From Campylobacter concisus (GTDB lineage Bacteria > Campylobacterota > Campylobacteria > Campylobacterales > Campylobacteraceae): a DNA stretch of 64,000 bases. Positions 54,795 to 64,000 of this stretch are shown one piece after another. Under the pieces are notes generated by a model, which was given only the letters and a program-made list of their open reading frames with translations, did no database searches and was not told the origin of the DNA. Location: positions 1,612,001 to 1,676,000 of the forward strand of contig NZ_CP049264.1 of NCBI RefSeq assembly GCF_003048875.2, read 5' to 3'. Each line of letters starts with the position of its first letter. Positions within the stretch are counted from its first letter, which is position 1. The position numbers and the translations under genes were made by a program.

Positions 54795-55487
54795 TTGGAT
54801 TTTTTACTTAATGGCTTTACAGAAGCCTTTAATCTACTTTTAAACGGCAACCTTGAAACATATTCAGCCATCAAAGCTACACTTTACACATCAAGCGTGT
54901 CGATACTTTTTGCTGTTCTCGTTGGCTTCCCGCTCGGTTTTATACTTGGTTTTTACGACTTTAAAGGCCGCAAAATTTTACGTCTTCTAAGTGACACAGC
55001 TCTTGCCATGCCAACAGTTGCGATAGGTCTTATCTTGTACGCATTTATCACTAGAAATGGCCCGCTTGGCAGCCTAAATTTACTATTTACACTAAAAGCG
55101 GTCATGCTAGGCCAGTTTGTGCTCGCCCTTCCTATCATTATCTCGCTTACTGCAAGCGTGGTTGAAAATATGGATAGAAAACACTATCTAACTATCCTAA
55201 ATTTACGCCTTGCGCCAGCAAAGCTAGTTTTTTGTGTGCTTTACGAGCTGCGCTACGCACTCATGGTAGTTATCGCCACCGCATACGGCAGGATCGTGGC
55301 TGAAGTGGGCGTTGCGATGATGATAGGTGGCAACATCAAGTACTTTACTAGAACGATCACCACAGCCGTTTCGCTTGAGACGAACAAGGGCGAATTTGCC
55401 ATGGGTATTGCGCTTGCCATGGTTTTGATATTCATCGCATTTTTAGTAAATTTAGCGATCTTTGCGCTCAAAAAACTAGACAAATAG
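54795..55487 (+). CDS. tupB: tungstate ABC transporter, permease
   Basis: 230 residues, TTG start after TAGGAAAG. Five or six membrane segments. The loop E-V-G-V-A-M-M-I-G-G-N-I-K-Y-F-T-R-T-I-T-T-A is the typical ABC-permease coupling region of TupB/ModB. The frame ends ten bases before tupC. Confidence 0.88.
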   Translation: MDFLLNGFTEAFNLLLNGNLETYSAIKATLYTSSVSILFAVLVGFPLGFILGFYDFKGRKILRLLSDTALAMPTVAIGLILYAFITRNGPLGSLNLLFTLKAVMLGQFVLALPIIISLTASVVENMDRKHYLTILNLRLAPAKLVFCVLYELRYALMVVIATAYGRIVAEVGVAMMIGGNIKYFTRTITTAVSLETNKGEFAMGIALAMVLIFIAFLVNLAIFALKKLDK

Positions 55488-55496
55488 GAGCAAATT

Positions 55497-56450
55497 TTGA
55501 TAAAGATAAGAAATTTACACCTAAGCTACGGCAAAAGCGAGATCCTAAATATCCCAAGTCTTGATATAAATACTAAAAAGATAACCGCTCTAATGGGCAG
55601 TAATGGCAGTGGCAAAAGCACGCTAATAAGAATGCTCTCACGCCTGCAAGGCCCAGATAGCGGCGAAATTTCACTTTGGGGTGAAAATAGACCAAGCCTT
55701 GAAATGCTGCGTAAAATTTGCGTTTTGCTGCCTGAGCCTGCCCTTTTAAAAAGAAGCGTTAGAGAAAATTTCAAAGCCATTTTAAAAAGTAGAAATTTAC
55801 TAAGCGAATTTGAGGAGCGAACCAGCGAAGCACTAGCTCTCGTGGGACTTGATGAGAAGTTTTTAGACAAGCGCCACTTTGAGCTAAGCTCGGGGCAAAC
55901 GCAGCGCATCGCATTTGCACTTGCACTTTCTTTAAGGGTGCCATTTTACCTGCTTGATGAGCCGACAAATAGCGTTGATATCGCCACTTCAAAGCTCTTT
56001 AGCAAGGCTATAAATTTGATGCACGAGAGATATGGCTGCGGCTTTGTCATCGCAAGTCACGACGAGAAGTGGCTTAGTATGCTAGCAAACGAGTGCGTGT
56101 TTTTACACAAAGGCAGAGTCTGTGAGTTTGAATACAAAAATATCTTCGAGATAGAAGGTGGTGTGCTAAGCTTTGGTGACGAAGCACGGCTAAATTTGCC
56201 TTTAAATTTTAAAGGCAAAAGCAAGATCACGATCAACCCAAGCAAGATAAAAATTTCTAAAACAGGCGGTGAGGGTCAAATTTCAGGGATTTTGCACTCA
56301 GCCTCGCTTTACATGGGCAATGAAAAGCTTTTGAAGGTCAAAGTTGGCGACTTTTTGATCAAAATTTTTAGCCACGATGATGAAATTACAAAGATCGGCG
56401 AGAGGGTATTTTTAGAATTTGAAGATGGCTCGATGCTCGCTTTAGAGTAA
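55497..56450 (+). CDS. tupC: tungstate ABC transporter, ATPase
   Basis: 317 residues, TTG start. Walker A G-S-N-G-S-G-K-S-T, signature L-S-S-G-Q-T-Q-R, Walker B Y-L-L-D-E-P-T, and a switch histidine in I-A-S-H-D-E. A C-terminal TOBE-like extension of about 90 residues is present. With TupA and TupB it imports tungstate, probably for the FDH encoded just downstream. Confidence 0.9.
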   Translation: MIKIRNLHLSYGKSEILNIPSLDINTKKITALMGSNGSGKSTLIRMLSRLQGPDSGEISLWGENRPSLEMLRKICVLLPEPALLKRSVRENFKAILKSRNLLSEFEERTSEALALVGLDEKFLDKRHFELSSGQTQRIAFALALSLRVPFYLLDEPTNSVDIATSKLFSKAINLMHERYGCGFVIASHDEKWLSMLANECVFLHKGRVCEFEYKNIFEIEGGVLSFGDEARLNLPLNFKGKSKITINPSKIKISKTGGEGQISGILHSASLYMGNEKLLKVKVGDFLIKIFSHDDEITKIGERVFLEFEDGSMLALE

Positions 56451-56695
56451 AATTTACTCCCACCCTTTAAATTTAGTCCCAAAATAAAAATGGATATCAA
56501 AAAAGAGCTAAATTTTAATAATCCTGCTAAAAAATCATATCTTACATAACTCCCTAAAAATAGCGTTTTTAAATATGCAATTAAGGCATATTTAAGCTTT
56601 TTTTAACTTTTCTAATTTATTTTATTTTAAGGCACATTAATAAGGCAATTAATTGTATAGTTTCGGTGTCGTTAAAAAACTATTTAAGGAAAAAG

Positions 56696-57391
56696 GTGAG
56701 CACAAAAGAGGAATTTGCAGCTGGCAGAAAACTTTACTACGCTACTTTCTCTAAATTCTTCGTATTTAGTGAAGATGAAAAGAGATTTGATGGCCTTAGT
56801 AAAATGCTTGATCTCATAGAAGAATACAGCCTCAATGATGAAGTATCGCGAGCTGCTACTAATATAAAAAGTAAATTTAATGAAAAAAATCCAGAGAATT
56901 TGATCACCGAATTTGATGACATTTTTCACACTCCGCCAAGTCCGCTTCGAAACTCGCTCTCTTTTTACGATGAGGGTTATGAAGTGGGTCATGCTTGTGC
57001 TGATGTGCGTAAAATTTTGGCTAAGACAAACATCAGAAGAGATGAGAGTAAATTTAAAGAGAATGAAGATAATGTGGGCTTTGTCTTTACGCTTATGAAC
57101 GAGTTTATCGGTAAATTTGACGAGTGCGAAGAGGAGCTTTTTAAAAATATTATAAATCCAAACATTGATGAGTTTATAGAGAATTTATATGAGCATAAAA
57201 ATAGTGAAATTTACAAGGATGTGGCCGTTTTGCTAAACGAATTTATCGCGTTTGAGCGCGTGGCACTAAACTCACCAAAACCAGTCAAGATAGACCACAA
57301 AAAGAGCGATGGTCTTTCAAGATCTGAAAGTATAAGAAGAGAAAAAAATAGGATAAGAAAACTAAGAACGGAGGGTACATATGCAAAATAG
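56696..57391 (+). CDS. fdhM: TorD-family FDH maturation chaperone (FdhM-like)
   Basis: 231 residues from the GTG at 56696, which follows AAGGAAAAAG. A GTG at 56666 lacks a ribosome site. All-helical, with E-F-D-D-I-F-H-T-P-P-S-P-L-R-N-S, the TorD-type signature region, and a Lys/Arg-rich tail. It overlaps the next gene by 11 bases. In C. jejuni a protein of this size at the same place (Cj1514, FdhM) is needed for FdhA maturation. I recognise it by this context. Confidence 0.8.
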   Translation: MSTKEEFAAGRKLYYATFSKFFVFSEDEKRFDGLSKMLDLIEEYSLNDEVSRAATNIKSKFNEKNPENLITEFDDIFHTPPSPLRNSLSFYDEGYEVGHACADVRKILAKTNIRRDESKFKENEDNVGFVFTLMNEFIGKFDECEEELFKNIINPNIDEFIENLYEHKNSEIYKDVAVLLNEFIAFERVALNSPKPVKIDHKKSDGLSRSESIRREKNRIRKLRTEGTYAK

Positions 57392-57554
57392 ACGCGAATT
57401 TCTAAAAAAAGTCGGTCTAGTTGGCGCTGTGGCAGCAAGTGGCGCGGTAGCAGCAAATGCTAATGAAAATTTAAAATCAGGAAAGAGTAAAAAGACCGAA
57501 GTGCTTTACAAAAGAAGCAAAAACTGGGAACTTTACTACAAACAAGCAAAATAA
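57381..57554 (+). CDS. small twin-arginine signal protein of the FDH operon
   Basis: 57 residues: Tat motif N-R-R-E-F-L-K-K-V-G, a hydrophobic stretch ending A-A-N-A, then a short basic tail with E-V-L-Y-K-R-S-K-N-W-E-L-Y-Y. It begins inside the chaperone gene with GGAGGG as ribosome site. Such small Tat proteins precede fdhA in Campylobacter and relatives. The function is not established. Confidence 0.8.
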   Translation: MQNRREFLKKVGLVGAVAASGAVAANANENLKSGKSKKTEVLYKRSKNWELYYKQAK

Positions 57555-57578
57555 AATTTGATAGAAATTTAAGAAAGG

Positions 57579-60410
57579 ATGAAAATGTCTGAAGCTAGAT
57601 TAAACGCTACGCCAAACAACATCGGCCGTAGATCGTTTTTAAAAATGGCTGCATTAGCAAGTACTTGTGGAGCGGCCGGCTTTGCAGCAAGCAATGTCAC
57701 AAGAGAAGCAACAGCTCAAGAGATGGCAAACCCATTTCCAGACTCAAAAATAGTAAAAACTGTCTGCACAGTTTGCTCTGTAGGATGCGGAGTGCTAGCA
57801 GAGGTAGAAAATGGTGCATGGGTACGTCAAGAAGTAGCACAAGATCACCCAGTAAGTGCTGGTGGTCACTGCTGTAAAGGTGCAGACGTTATCGATATGG
57901 TGCGCTCACACTGCCGTGTAAAATATCCGATGAAAAAAGTTGGCGGCAAGTGGCAACGCATCTCTATGACGCAAGCACTTGACGAGATCGGCGCAAAGCT
58001 AAAAGCTTACCGCGAGAAAAATCCAGAGCAAGTTATGTTTCTAGGATCAGCAAAAGATAGCAATGAGCAGAGCTACTACATCAGTAAATTCTCTGCGATG
58101 TTTGGGACAAACAACCTAGATCACCAAGCAAGAATTTGACATAGCGCAACAGTCGCCGGTGTGGCGAATACGTGGGGTTATGGAGCTATGACAAATCACC
58201 TTGGAGATATCCAAAACGCGAAATCTATCTTTATAATCGGCGCAAATCCAGCGGTAAATCACCCAGTTGGCTTTAGACACTTTTTAAAAGCAAAAGAGAA
58301 TAATGGCGCAAAACTAATCGTTGTCGATCCAAGATACACAAGAACTGCAGCAAAGGCTGATTATTTCGCACAAATTCGCCCAGGCACAGACATACCATTT
58401 ATGTATGGCATGATGAATCTCATCTTTGAAAATGGCTGGGAAGATAAGAAATTTATAGATGAGCGCACATACGGCATCGATGAGATCCGTAAAGAGGCTG
58501 CAAAATGGACACCAGAAGTCGTTGAAGATGTGACTGGAGTGAGCGCTGCAACGCTAAAAGAGATCACAGAAATTTATGCTAAAAATCGCCCTGGCTCAGT
58601 CGTTTGGGCGATGGGTCTAACTCAGCACACAATAGGCAGCTCAAACACTCGTATAGCTCCGATCTTGCAACTAGTTCTTGGCAACATGGGCGTAAGTGGC
58701 GGAGGATGTAACATCCTAAGAGGCCACGACAACGTTCAAGGTGCTAGCGACATGGCAAACGCGCCTGATAGCTTGCCTGGATACTACGCTAAAAACGAAG
58801 CTACATGGAAATATTTTGCCAAAATGTGGAAAGTGGATTACGAGTGGTTGCAAGGAAATTTCGTAAAACCAGAGTGGATGATGAAGCCTGGATTTACCCT
58901 AGCTCGCTGGTGGGCTGGCGTGCTTGATGGCAAAGATGGCAACGACGCTATTGAAAACGCAGGCGATAGCCTAAAAGCTCTTGTAGTTATAGGCAACGGC
59001 ATAACATCTACTGCACAACAAGCAAAGGTTCAAGAGGGTCTTGACGGACTTGAGCTTTTAGTACTTATGGATCCATTTGTAAATGATGCTGGCGTTATCA
59101 CTAATAAAAAAGATGGCGTTTATCTTCTCCCTGCAGCAACTCAATACGAAACTAGCGGTACAGTCGTAGCTACAAACAGAAGTGGTCAATGGAGAAGCCA
59201 AGTATGTAAGCCACTTTATGAGAGCATGCCAGATCATGAAGTTCTATTTGAACTAGCTAAACGCATAGGTTTCTATGATGAGCTAACTCGCACCATAAGG
59301 GACGCTGATGGTAAGATAGAGTGGCCAGAAGCTGCTACCCGCGAGATAGCAAATATCGTAAAAAGTATCGGACTTACAGGCTGGACACCTGAGCGCCTAA
59401 AACGCCACCAAGAGAACTGGGATAAATTTGATGAAAAAACACTTATGGGCAAAGAGGGCACTGACGTAGCTGGCGAGTATTACGGCTTGCCATGGCCTTG
59501 CTGGACGGAAAAGCACCCTGGTAGTCCAAATTTATATGATATAAGCAAACCAGTAATGCAAGGTGGTATGGGATTTAGAAACCGCTTTGGTTTAGAGCAC
59601 AACGGCGTTAATCAGCTTGCCGCAATGGGCTCTGCTCCAGAACAAGGCGCGATAAATGGCGGATATCCTGAGATAACAAAGAAAAATATCGAAGAGGTTC
59701 TTGGTATAAAACTTACAGACGAAGAGCGCGAAAAAATGGGCGCTACATGGGCGACTGATGGCAGTGGCATAATCGCTGAAAAATGTATGCAAAAGGGCAT
59801 AGCTCCATACGGCAATGCACGTGCTAGAGCGATAGTTTGGACATTTGTTGATCAGATCCCTCAGCATAGAGAGCCGATCCACTCACAGCGTCAAGATCTT
59901 GCGCAAAAATATCCAAGCTTTGAGGATAAACCAAATCACTACCGCGTCTATACGAAGTATAAGAGCTTGCAACAAAGTAAGGACTTCTCAAAAGAATTCC
60001 CTATCAACCTCATCACAGCTCGTCTCGTAAATTTCAGTGGTGCTGGTATGGAGACGCGTGCTAGTAAGTATCTATCACGCATTACGCCTGAGATGTTTGC
60101 CGACATCCACCCAGAGCTAGCGGCTAAACATGGCATTAAAAATTGGGATTTTGTTTGGGTTCATTCACCTGAGGGCACTAAGATCAAGGTTCGCGCAAGG
60201 ATAGTGCCATCGGTTAAGCCTAATATGATCTTCTTGCCATTCCACTGGGCTGGATATATGCAAGGTGTTGATATGACTGGAAATTTCCCTGAAGGAACAA
60301 GACCTTTTGCAGTTGGTGAGAGCGCAAATACCGTAACAAACTACGGATATGACATAGTCACTCAAATTCCAGAAACAAAAGGCGGTCTTTGCCGCATAGA
60401 AAGGGCATAA
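57579..60410 (+). CDS. fdhA: formate dehydrogenase catalytic subunit, selenoprotein
   Basis: 943 residues if the in-frame TGA at 58137-58139 is read as selenocysteine 187, in R-I-U-H-S-A-T-V. The N-terminus has a Tat motif (G-R-R-S-F-L-K-M). The iron-sulfur site C-T-V-C-S-V-G-C-G-V follows, then molybdopterin domains (I-I-G-A-N-P-A-V-N-H, S-A-T-L-K-E-I, H-D-N-V-Q-G-A-S-D). Reading stops at TGA if selenocysteine is not inserted. It oxidises formate in the periplasm with a molybdenum or tungsten cofactor. The gene has to be annotated as one frame across the TGA. Confidence 0.95.
58137..58176 (+). promoter_or_regulatory. bacterial SECIS-like hairpin
   Basis: Starting 13 bases after the UGA, TCGCC (58153-58157) and GGCGA (58163-58167) pair around the loop GGTGT. 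Bacterial SECIS elements lie directly downstream of UGA inside the coding sequence and expose a GGU-type apical loop to SelB. Position and loop agree. Confidence 0.75.
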
Positions 60411-60411
60411 T

Positions 60412-61053
60412 ATGAGCGCATTTAACGATAACAATAGACTTAAATTTTACTGCGACACAGATAGATGCATTGATTGCAACGGCTGCGCAGTAGCATGTGA
60501 TGAAGCTCATGAGTTGCCTATCGGGGTAAGAAGACGCCGCGTTATAACGCTAAATGAAGGTGTGCCAGGTAAAGAAATTTCAACGTCAATCGCATGTATG
60601 CACTGCGAAGACGCGCCTTGTTCGCTTGTTTGTCCGGTTGATTGTTTCTACATCAGAGCTGATGGCATCGTACTTCACGATAAAGATATCTGCATAGGTT
60701 GTGGATACTGCTTATATGCTTGCCCATTTGGTGCGCCACAATTCCCTAAAGATGGTGCCTTTGGTGCAAGAGGCGTAATGGATAAATGCACCATGTGTGC
60801 AGGCGGCCCGCTACCAACCAATAGCGAAGAAGAGCGCGAAGTATATGGACAAGATAGAATTTCTGAGGGCAAGGTGCCAGTTTGTGCTGCGATGTGCTCT
60901 ACAAAAGCTCTACTAGTTGGCGAGTCAGATGTCATCGAAAAAATCTACAATGACAGAGTTGCTGCAAGAGGTTATGGCGAAAAAGACCTAAAACAAACTA
61001 CTGTTTGGAAGATCGCTTACTACGCTGGCGACAGACTAAAACTAAAAGCGTAA
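60412..61053 (+). CDS. fdhB: formate dehydrogenase iron-sulfur subunit
   Basis: 213 residues with four cysteine clusters: C-I-D-C-N-G-C, C-E-D-A-P-C, C-I-G-C-G-Y-C and C-T-M-C, with C-A-A-M-C later. These bind about four [4Fe-4S] centres and pass electrons from FdhA. ATG one base after the fdhA stop. A terminator follows. No cytochrome b subunit (fdhC) is present downstream. Confidence 0.92.
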   Translation: MSAFNDNNRLKFYCDTDRCIDCNGCAVACDEAHELPIGVRRRRVITLNEGVPGKEISTSIACMHCEDAPCSLVCPVDCFYIRADGIVLHDKDICIGCGYCLYACPFGAPQFPKDGAFGARGVMDKCTMCAGGPLPTNSEEEREVYGQDRISEGKVPVCAAMCSTKALLVGESDVIEKIYNDRVAARGYGEKDLKQTTVWKIAYYAGDRLKLKA

Positions 61054-61082
61054 ATTTATAGGTGTTTTTTGCACCTATAAAT
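61054..61082 (+). terminator. terminator of the fdh operon
   Basis: ATTTATAGGTG and CACCTATAAAT are perfect complements around a T-rich loop, immediately after the fdhB stop. Confidence 0.75.
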
Positions 61083-61168
61083 CATTAAAATTTAGCAAAA
61101 GTGTATTTTTACTGAACTTTAAGCACTCTATCAGGAGTGTTTAAATATAATCCACTTTTCTAATACTT

Positions 61169-61259
61169 GGACAGATGGGTGAGCGGCTGAAACCACACCC
61201 CTGCTAAGGGTGCAGCTCTTAATCGGGGCTCGAGGGTTCAAATCCCTCTCTGTCCGCCA
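61169..61259 (+). tRNA. tRNA-Ser(GCU)
   Basis: Complete 91-base class II tRNA. The 5' acceptor strand GGACAGA pairs with TCTGTCC before G-CCA. The anticodon loop contains GCT, and the long variable arm and T arm (GAGGG, TTCAAAT, CCCTC) are present. CCA is encoded. It reads serine AGC/AGU codons. Confidence 0.95.
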
Positions 61260-61330
61260 CCAATACAATATTTTTCTTTCCAACTTCCCTAAATTTCGGT
61301 GTTTTAACTGTATTTATTAGCAGATATTTT

Positions 61331-61390
61331 TGTCTTAAATTTCAGACAAATCAGCTTTGTTACAGAAAATTTGCACTTTTGTTACAGAAA
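61331..61390. promoter_or_regulatory. palindrome and direct repeats upstream of integrase 4
   Basis: TGTCTTAAATTTCAGACA at 61331-61348 is an 18-base dyad with one mismatched pair, a possible operator. TTTGTTACAGAAA occurs twice at 61356-61368 and 61378-61390, likely integrase arm sites. All roles are inferred from position. Confidence 0.4.
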
Positions 61391-61403
61391 CTAGGATCAT
61401 TCT

Positions 61404-62687
61404 ATGAGCTCTAGATTGATCACAAGGGTTCCTAATAGACCAAATTTCTACTTTTTTGATACTGCTCTTAAAGATGGCAAAAAGCTAACTATTAAATTTT
61501 GCCTTTTCACAAAAAATCTAGATGAGGCGGTAAGACTGGCAAATTCTATAAAAGTCGCAGCCAACAAAGCTCTTGCTAAAAAGATAACCACAGCACATAC
61601 AAACTCTAAAAATCTAAGAGCCTTGATAAACATTAAAAGACAAAATGAGCGGTGCATTAAACAAAATGGCATATTTTTAGATGTTAGCGAATATAAAGAG
61701 CTCTCACAAGAGGTGATAGCTAAATTTTATAATATAGTAGTTCCAGAAGAAAAGCTTGAAAAAGAGTTCATAACATCACTGGACGCACCTTTAAGCCCAA
61801 AAGAAGCCACTCCGATATCTTTTGAAGCAGTAGCTAAAAGATATGTGCAAACCGAGTGTTTAAAGCTAAAATCTAGCGATAAAACCAAGGGCTATTATGT
61901 TAAAACTGGCAAGCTCCTGGATGAGTTTTTTAAAGATCATCAAGGTAAAGATTTTAGCTACGGCGATGCTGAAAACTTTCAAACAACTCTAGCAAGCAAA
62001 AAGCTCAATAAAAAGACCATCAACAACTACACATCTTACTCAAAAAGGCTCTTTGACTATGCCATAAAGATGGGCAAGCTCACGACCAATCCTTTTAAAA
62101 TGCTTACATCTTTTAAAATTACATCTGATGAGAAGTCGCCAAAAGATAATTTTAGCCTAGATGAATTAAAAATAGTTTTTGATACAAAAAGGCTTGATCT
62201 ACGAAACTATATGATGTTTGCTCTTCATACTGGGCTAAGGTTTAATGAAATTTGGCAACTTGATAGCAAAAGTGTAGGCGAAGAAGATGGCATAAAATTT
62301 ATAAATGTTAAGACTGCCAAGCAAAAAGGAGGCGTTAGCAAATATAGGCAAATTCCACTACATAAGAATATTGAGCATTTGGCTGATTTAAAGTGGCTAG
62401 AGCAAATCAAGAAAGGAAAAGAGAGTAGTGATTATTTTGGGAAGCGTCTAAATAGGCATATCCATAAATCTATCCCAAGTGCAAATGTTAGTTTTCACAG
62501 ACTACGTGGCAATTTTACAAAAGCCATTAAAGACTATTGTTTGGAAAATTCTCTAGCAGATCTTACTTCCGTTCTTTTGGGTCATAGCACAGACCTAGCA
62601 ACTGATACATATGCAAAAGGAGTGTCCTTGAAGGCCAAAAAAGAGGCATTAAAGGGACTTGATATTTTTTATTTACTAATTATTTAA
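61404..62687 (+). CDS. tyrosine integrase of island 4
   Basis: 427 residues. Catalytic motifs are H-T-G-L-R-F-N-E-I, H-R-L-R-G-N-F-T and L-L-G-H-S-T-D-L-A-T-D-T-Y. It is shorter than, and not closely related to, the three integrases of the tRNA-Met array, and it reads away from the tRNA. It should integrate at the tRNA-Ser 3' end. Confidence 0.9.
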   Translation: MSSRLITRVPNRPNFYFFDTALKDGKKLTIKFCLFTKNLDEAVRLANSIKVAANKALAKKITTAHTNSKNLRALINIKRQNERCIKQNGIFLDVSEYKELSQEVIAKFYNIVVPEEKLEKEFITSLDAPLSPKEATPISFEAVAKRYVQTECLKLKSSDKTKGYYVKTGKLLDEFFKDHQGKDFSYGDAENFQTTLASKKLNKKTINNYTSYSKRLFDYAIKMGKLTTNPFKMLTSFKITSDEKSPKDNFSLDELKIVFDTKRLDLRNYMMFALHTGLRFNEIWQLDSKSVGEEDGIKFINVKTAKQKGGVSKYRQIPLHKNIEHLADLKWLEQIKKGKESSDYFGKRLNRHIHKSIPSANVSFHRLRGNFTKAIKDYCLENSLADLTSVLLGHSTDLATDTYAKGVSLKAKKEALKGLDIFYLLII

Positions 62688-62711
62688 AAATACCTATTTT
62701 GAAAAGTATGA

Positions 62712-62981
62712 TTAGGTGGTAAAGGTTGTAACTACCTTGGTGTAAATTATAGAGATGGCGCTGGCTTTGACAAAAATATGCAAAAAGCATACTCTTACTT
62801 CAAAAAATCTTGTTATGACTACAACTATGCTAGGGGATGCACAAATTTAGGCGAAATATTATGCAAATATGGCAATTATACCAATGCAAAACAAGAGGCA
62901 CAAGACGCGCTAAATAAAGCATACTATGAACTTGGCGACAAGAAAGCACTAGATATACTTAATCAATATTTTAGCAACTAA
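62712..62981 (+). pseudogene. 5'-truncated Sel1-repeat protein
   Basis: The frame opens right after a TGA and reads G-G-K-G-C-N-Y-L-G-V-N-Y-R-D-G, then A-Y-S-Y-F-K-K-S-C-Y, Y-A-R-G-C-T-N-L-G and a C-terminal helix to 62981. These are Sel1-like repeats of the cysteine-rich (Hcp-like) kind. No signal peptide or start of a repeat array is left, so the gene has lost its 5' part. Confidence 0.7.
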
Positions 62982-63019
62982 ACACTCATGGGAAGCTCTC
63001 CCATGAGTAAATTTACATC

Positions 63020-64000
63020 TTATAAAATCTGCCAGAGCTCTTTATCTTCGTCACTTGCCTCGTTTGCTTCGTTTGCTTTTTGAACTAAAGCATTTAGTCT
63101 TTTAAGCAGCGCATCAAGTTTTTGATTTAGCACTGGCACTTCAGACTTCTTTTTTGTCACTATGTCTTGCTTTATGAGTAAAGAGCGCCTTTTAAATAGC
63201 TGCTCGTTATATACCAAAATTTCATTATCTCCAAGATCTACATTAGTAAAACTACTACCGATGCCAATCTCTTTTTGATAGCTTAGCTCAGCCTTTAAAA
63301 GGTCATTTTCATCTATAAATATAGGCGAGGCTTTATAAATTTTACCATCGTGGTAATACTCAAATTTTTTTAACTTGCTAAAGTCTTTATCCTCTCCGCT
63401 GGCATATTGTCTGACCGAGTTTTTAAAGAAGTATTGATTGGTTAAATTTCCCACCAGCTCTTTATATCTTGAGTCGCCACCAAGGCTACTTTTTAGCACA
63501 TCTTCATTTTGAAAGGCAAGTATGAGCTCGACTCTAGCCTCTCTTAGCACGTCAGCGTGTAGGTCCGTTAATGGATTTAGCACACGCTGCGCTTCATCTA
63601 TAAAGATACTAACTGGCACCTTCTCTTCGTTTGCTATGCGTTGCGCCATATTTGAAAGGGTGGAATTTAGCATAAGCTCTACCGCACTATCCTTTAGCCC
63701 TTGAGAATTTACAACGACTATCTTTCCTTCATTTAGTAGCTTGCTTATGCTGTTGCCATGATAGTTTAGCATCTCATCATCGGCTATGCTTTGCAAGGCA
63801 AAAAGCATAAATGTGTAGTTTGAAAAAAGCCTTGCTTTTTGTGACTCTTCATCATTTCTTACACCTTCATACTCCTTAAAAGCTTGTATGAAATTTTCAG
63901 ATTTGTCATTAAACTCGCCTAATGCCCAAATTTTCTCATTTAAAGAGCTAACCAAATGTCTTCTTTTGCTTATACCTTTTGCAAATGCTGTGTCGCTTTT
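63020..64000 (-). CDS. HerA/TraG-type conjugation-like ATPase, partial
   Basis: The reading frame is open to the last base of the window, so the N-terminal part with the P-loop is outside. The visible 327 residues contain Walker B V-S-I-F-I-D-E-A-Q-R-V-L, a following R-E-A-R-V-E-L-I-L-A-F-Q-N and a Lys-rich helical tail. It looks like a type IV secretion or DNA-transport ATPase. The exact family is uncertain. A possible TTG start at 63955 would leave no ATP-binding site, so it is not the real start. Confidence 0.65.
   Translation of the reverse strand, partial: KSDTAFAKGISKRRHLVSSLNEKIWALGEFNDKSENFIQAFKEYEGVRNDEESQKARLFSNYTFMLFALQSIADDEMLNYHGNSISKLLNEGKIVVVNSQGLKDSAVELMLNSTLSNMAQRIANEEKVPVSIFIDEAQRVLNPLTDLHADVLREARVELILAFQNEDVLKSSLGGDSRYKELVGNLTNQYFFKNSVRQYASGEDKDFSKLKKFEYYHDGKIYKASPIFIDENDLLKAELSYQKEIGIGSSFTNVDLGDNEILVYNEQLFKRRSLLIKQDIVTKKKSEVPVLNQKLDALLKRLNALVQKANEANEASDEDKELWQIL

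Larger units (their letters stand above)
61260..64000. mobile_element. Island 4, left end only, at tRNA-Ser
   Basis: A tyrosine integrase gene starts 145 bases after the tRNA-Ser 3' end, followed by a broken Sel1-type gene and an ATPase gene running off the edge. This is the usual layout of an island integrated at a tRNA 3' end. The right border is outside the window, so it is inferred. Confidence 0.65.

Noticed and set aside
56666-56695. FDH chaperone start at 56666
   Set aside because: No ribosome site there, while AAGGA precedes GTG 56696 correctly.

Overview
The window looks like an epsilonproteobacterial chromosome, most likely Campylobacter and possibly close to C. concisus (genus inferred, species a guess). 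The DNA is AT-rich. Housekeeping genes are of Campylobacter type: a selenocysteine formate dehydrogenase (FDH) next to a tungstate ABC transporter, plus dnaG, rnhA, rnc and aroC. Some putative promoters upstream of cargo genes match sigma-54 and sigma-28 patterns.

Positions 1-36124 are a tandem array of integrated islands. Three 45-bp copies of a tRNA-Met(CAU) 3' half lie at 2690, 23287 and 36080. A large tyrosine integrase on the minus strand precedes each copy, so each island reads cargo, mobilization genes, integrase, att. The intact tRNA should lie left of the window. Island 1 is seen only at its right end. Island 2 (2735-23331) carries a family of probably flagellum-exported proteins, a ColE1-type mob operon with two genes nested inside the relaxase, and a RelE/Phd-type toxin-antitoxin pair. 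Island 3 (23332-36124) carries a second, unrelated mob module with a relaxase-primase fusion, a heavily decayed STAND NTPase with a nuclease-like N-terminus, and an AAA/DUF4143 ATPase. Scraps of further islands continue to about 38010.

Inside island 2 a 7.7-kb element of Firmicutes type (9923-17630) interrupts one of the secreted-protein genes. Joining the flanks at a shared TGGCTC restores one reading frame. Its recombinase, replication and DnaC-like genes are broken. Its SsoII/EcoRII-like restriction-modification pair, a cupin gene and tnpW remain intact.

Positions 38085-61259 are core chromosome: a short LapA-like adhesin fragment, a PP-loop ATPase, and a five-gene peptidase/amidohydrolase/dicarboxylate-transporter operon. 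These are followed by dnaG, a LapB-like TPR protein, rnhA-rnc-aroC, a ruined molybdoenzyme gene, and a Y-family polymerase with a YolD-like partner. Then come tupA and tupBC, and an FDH operon (chaperone, small Tat protein, FdhA with an in-frame UGA and SECIS-like hairpin, FdhB). The tungstate transporter probably supplies metal to the FDH. After tRNA-Ser(GCU) a fourth, different integrase opens another island that runs off the right edge.
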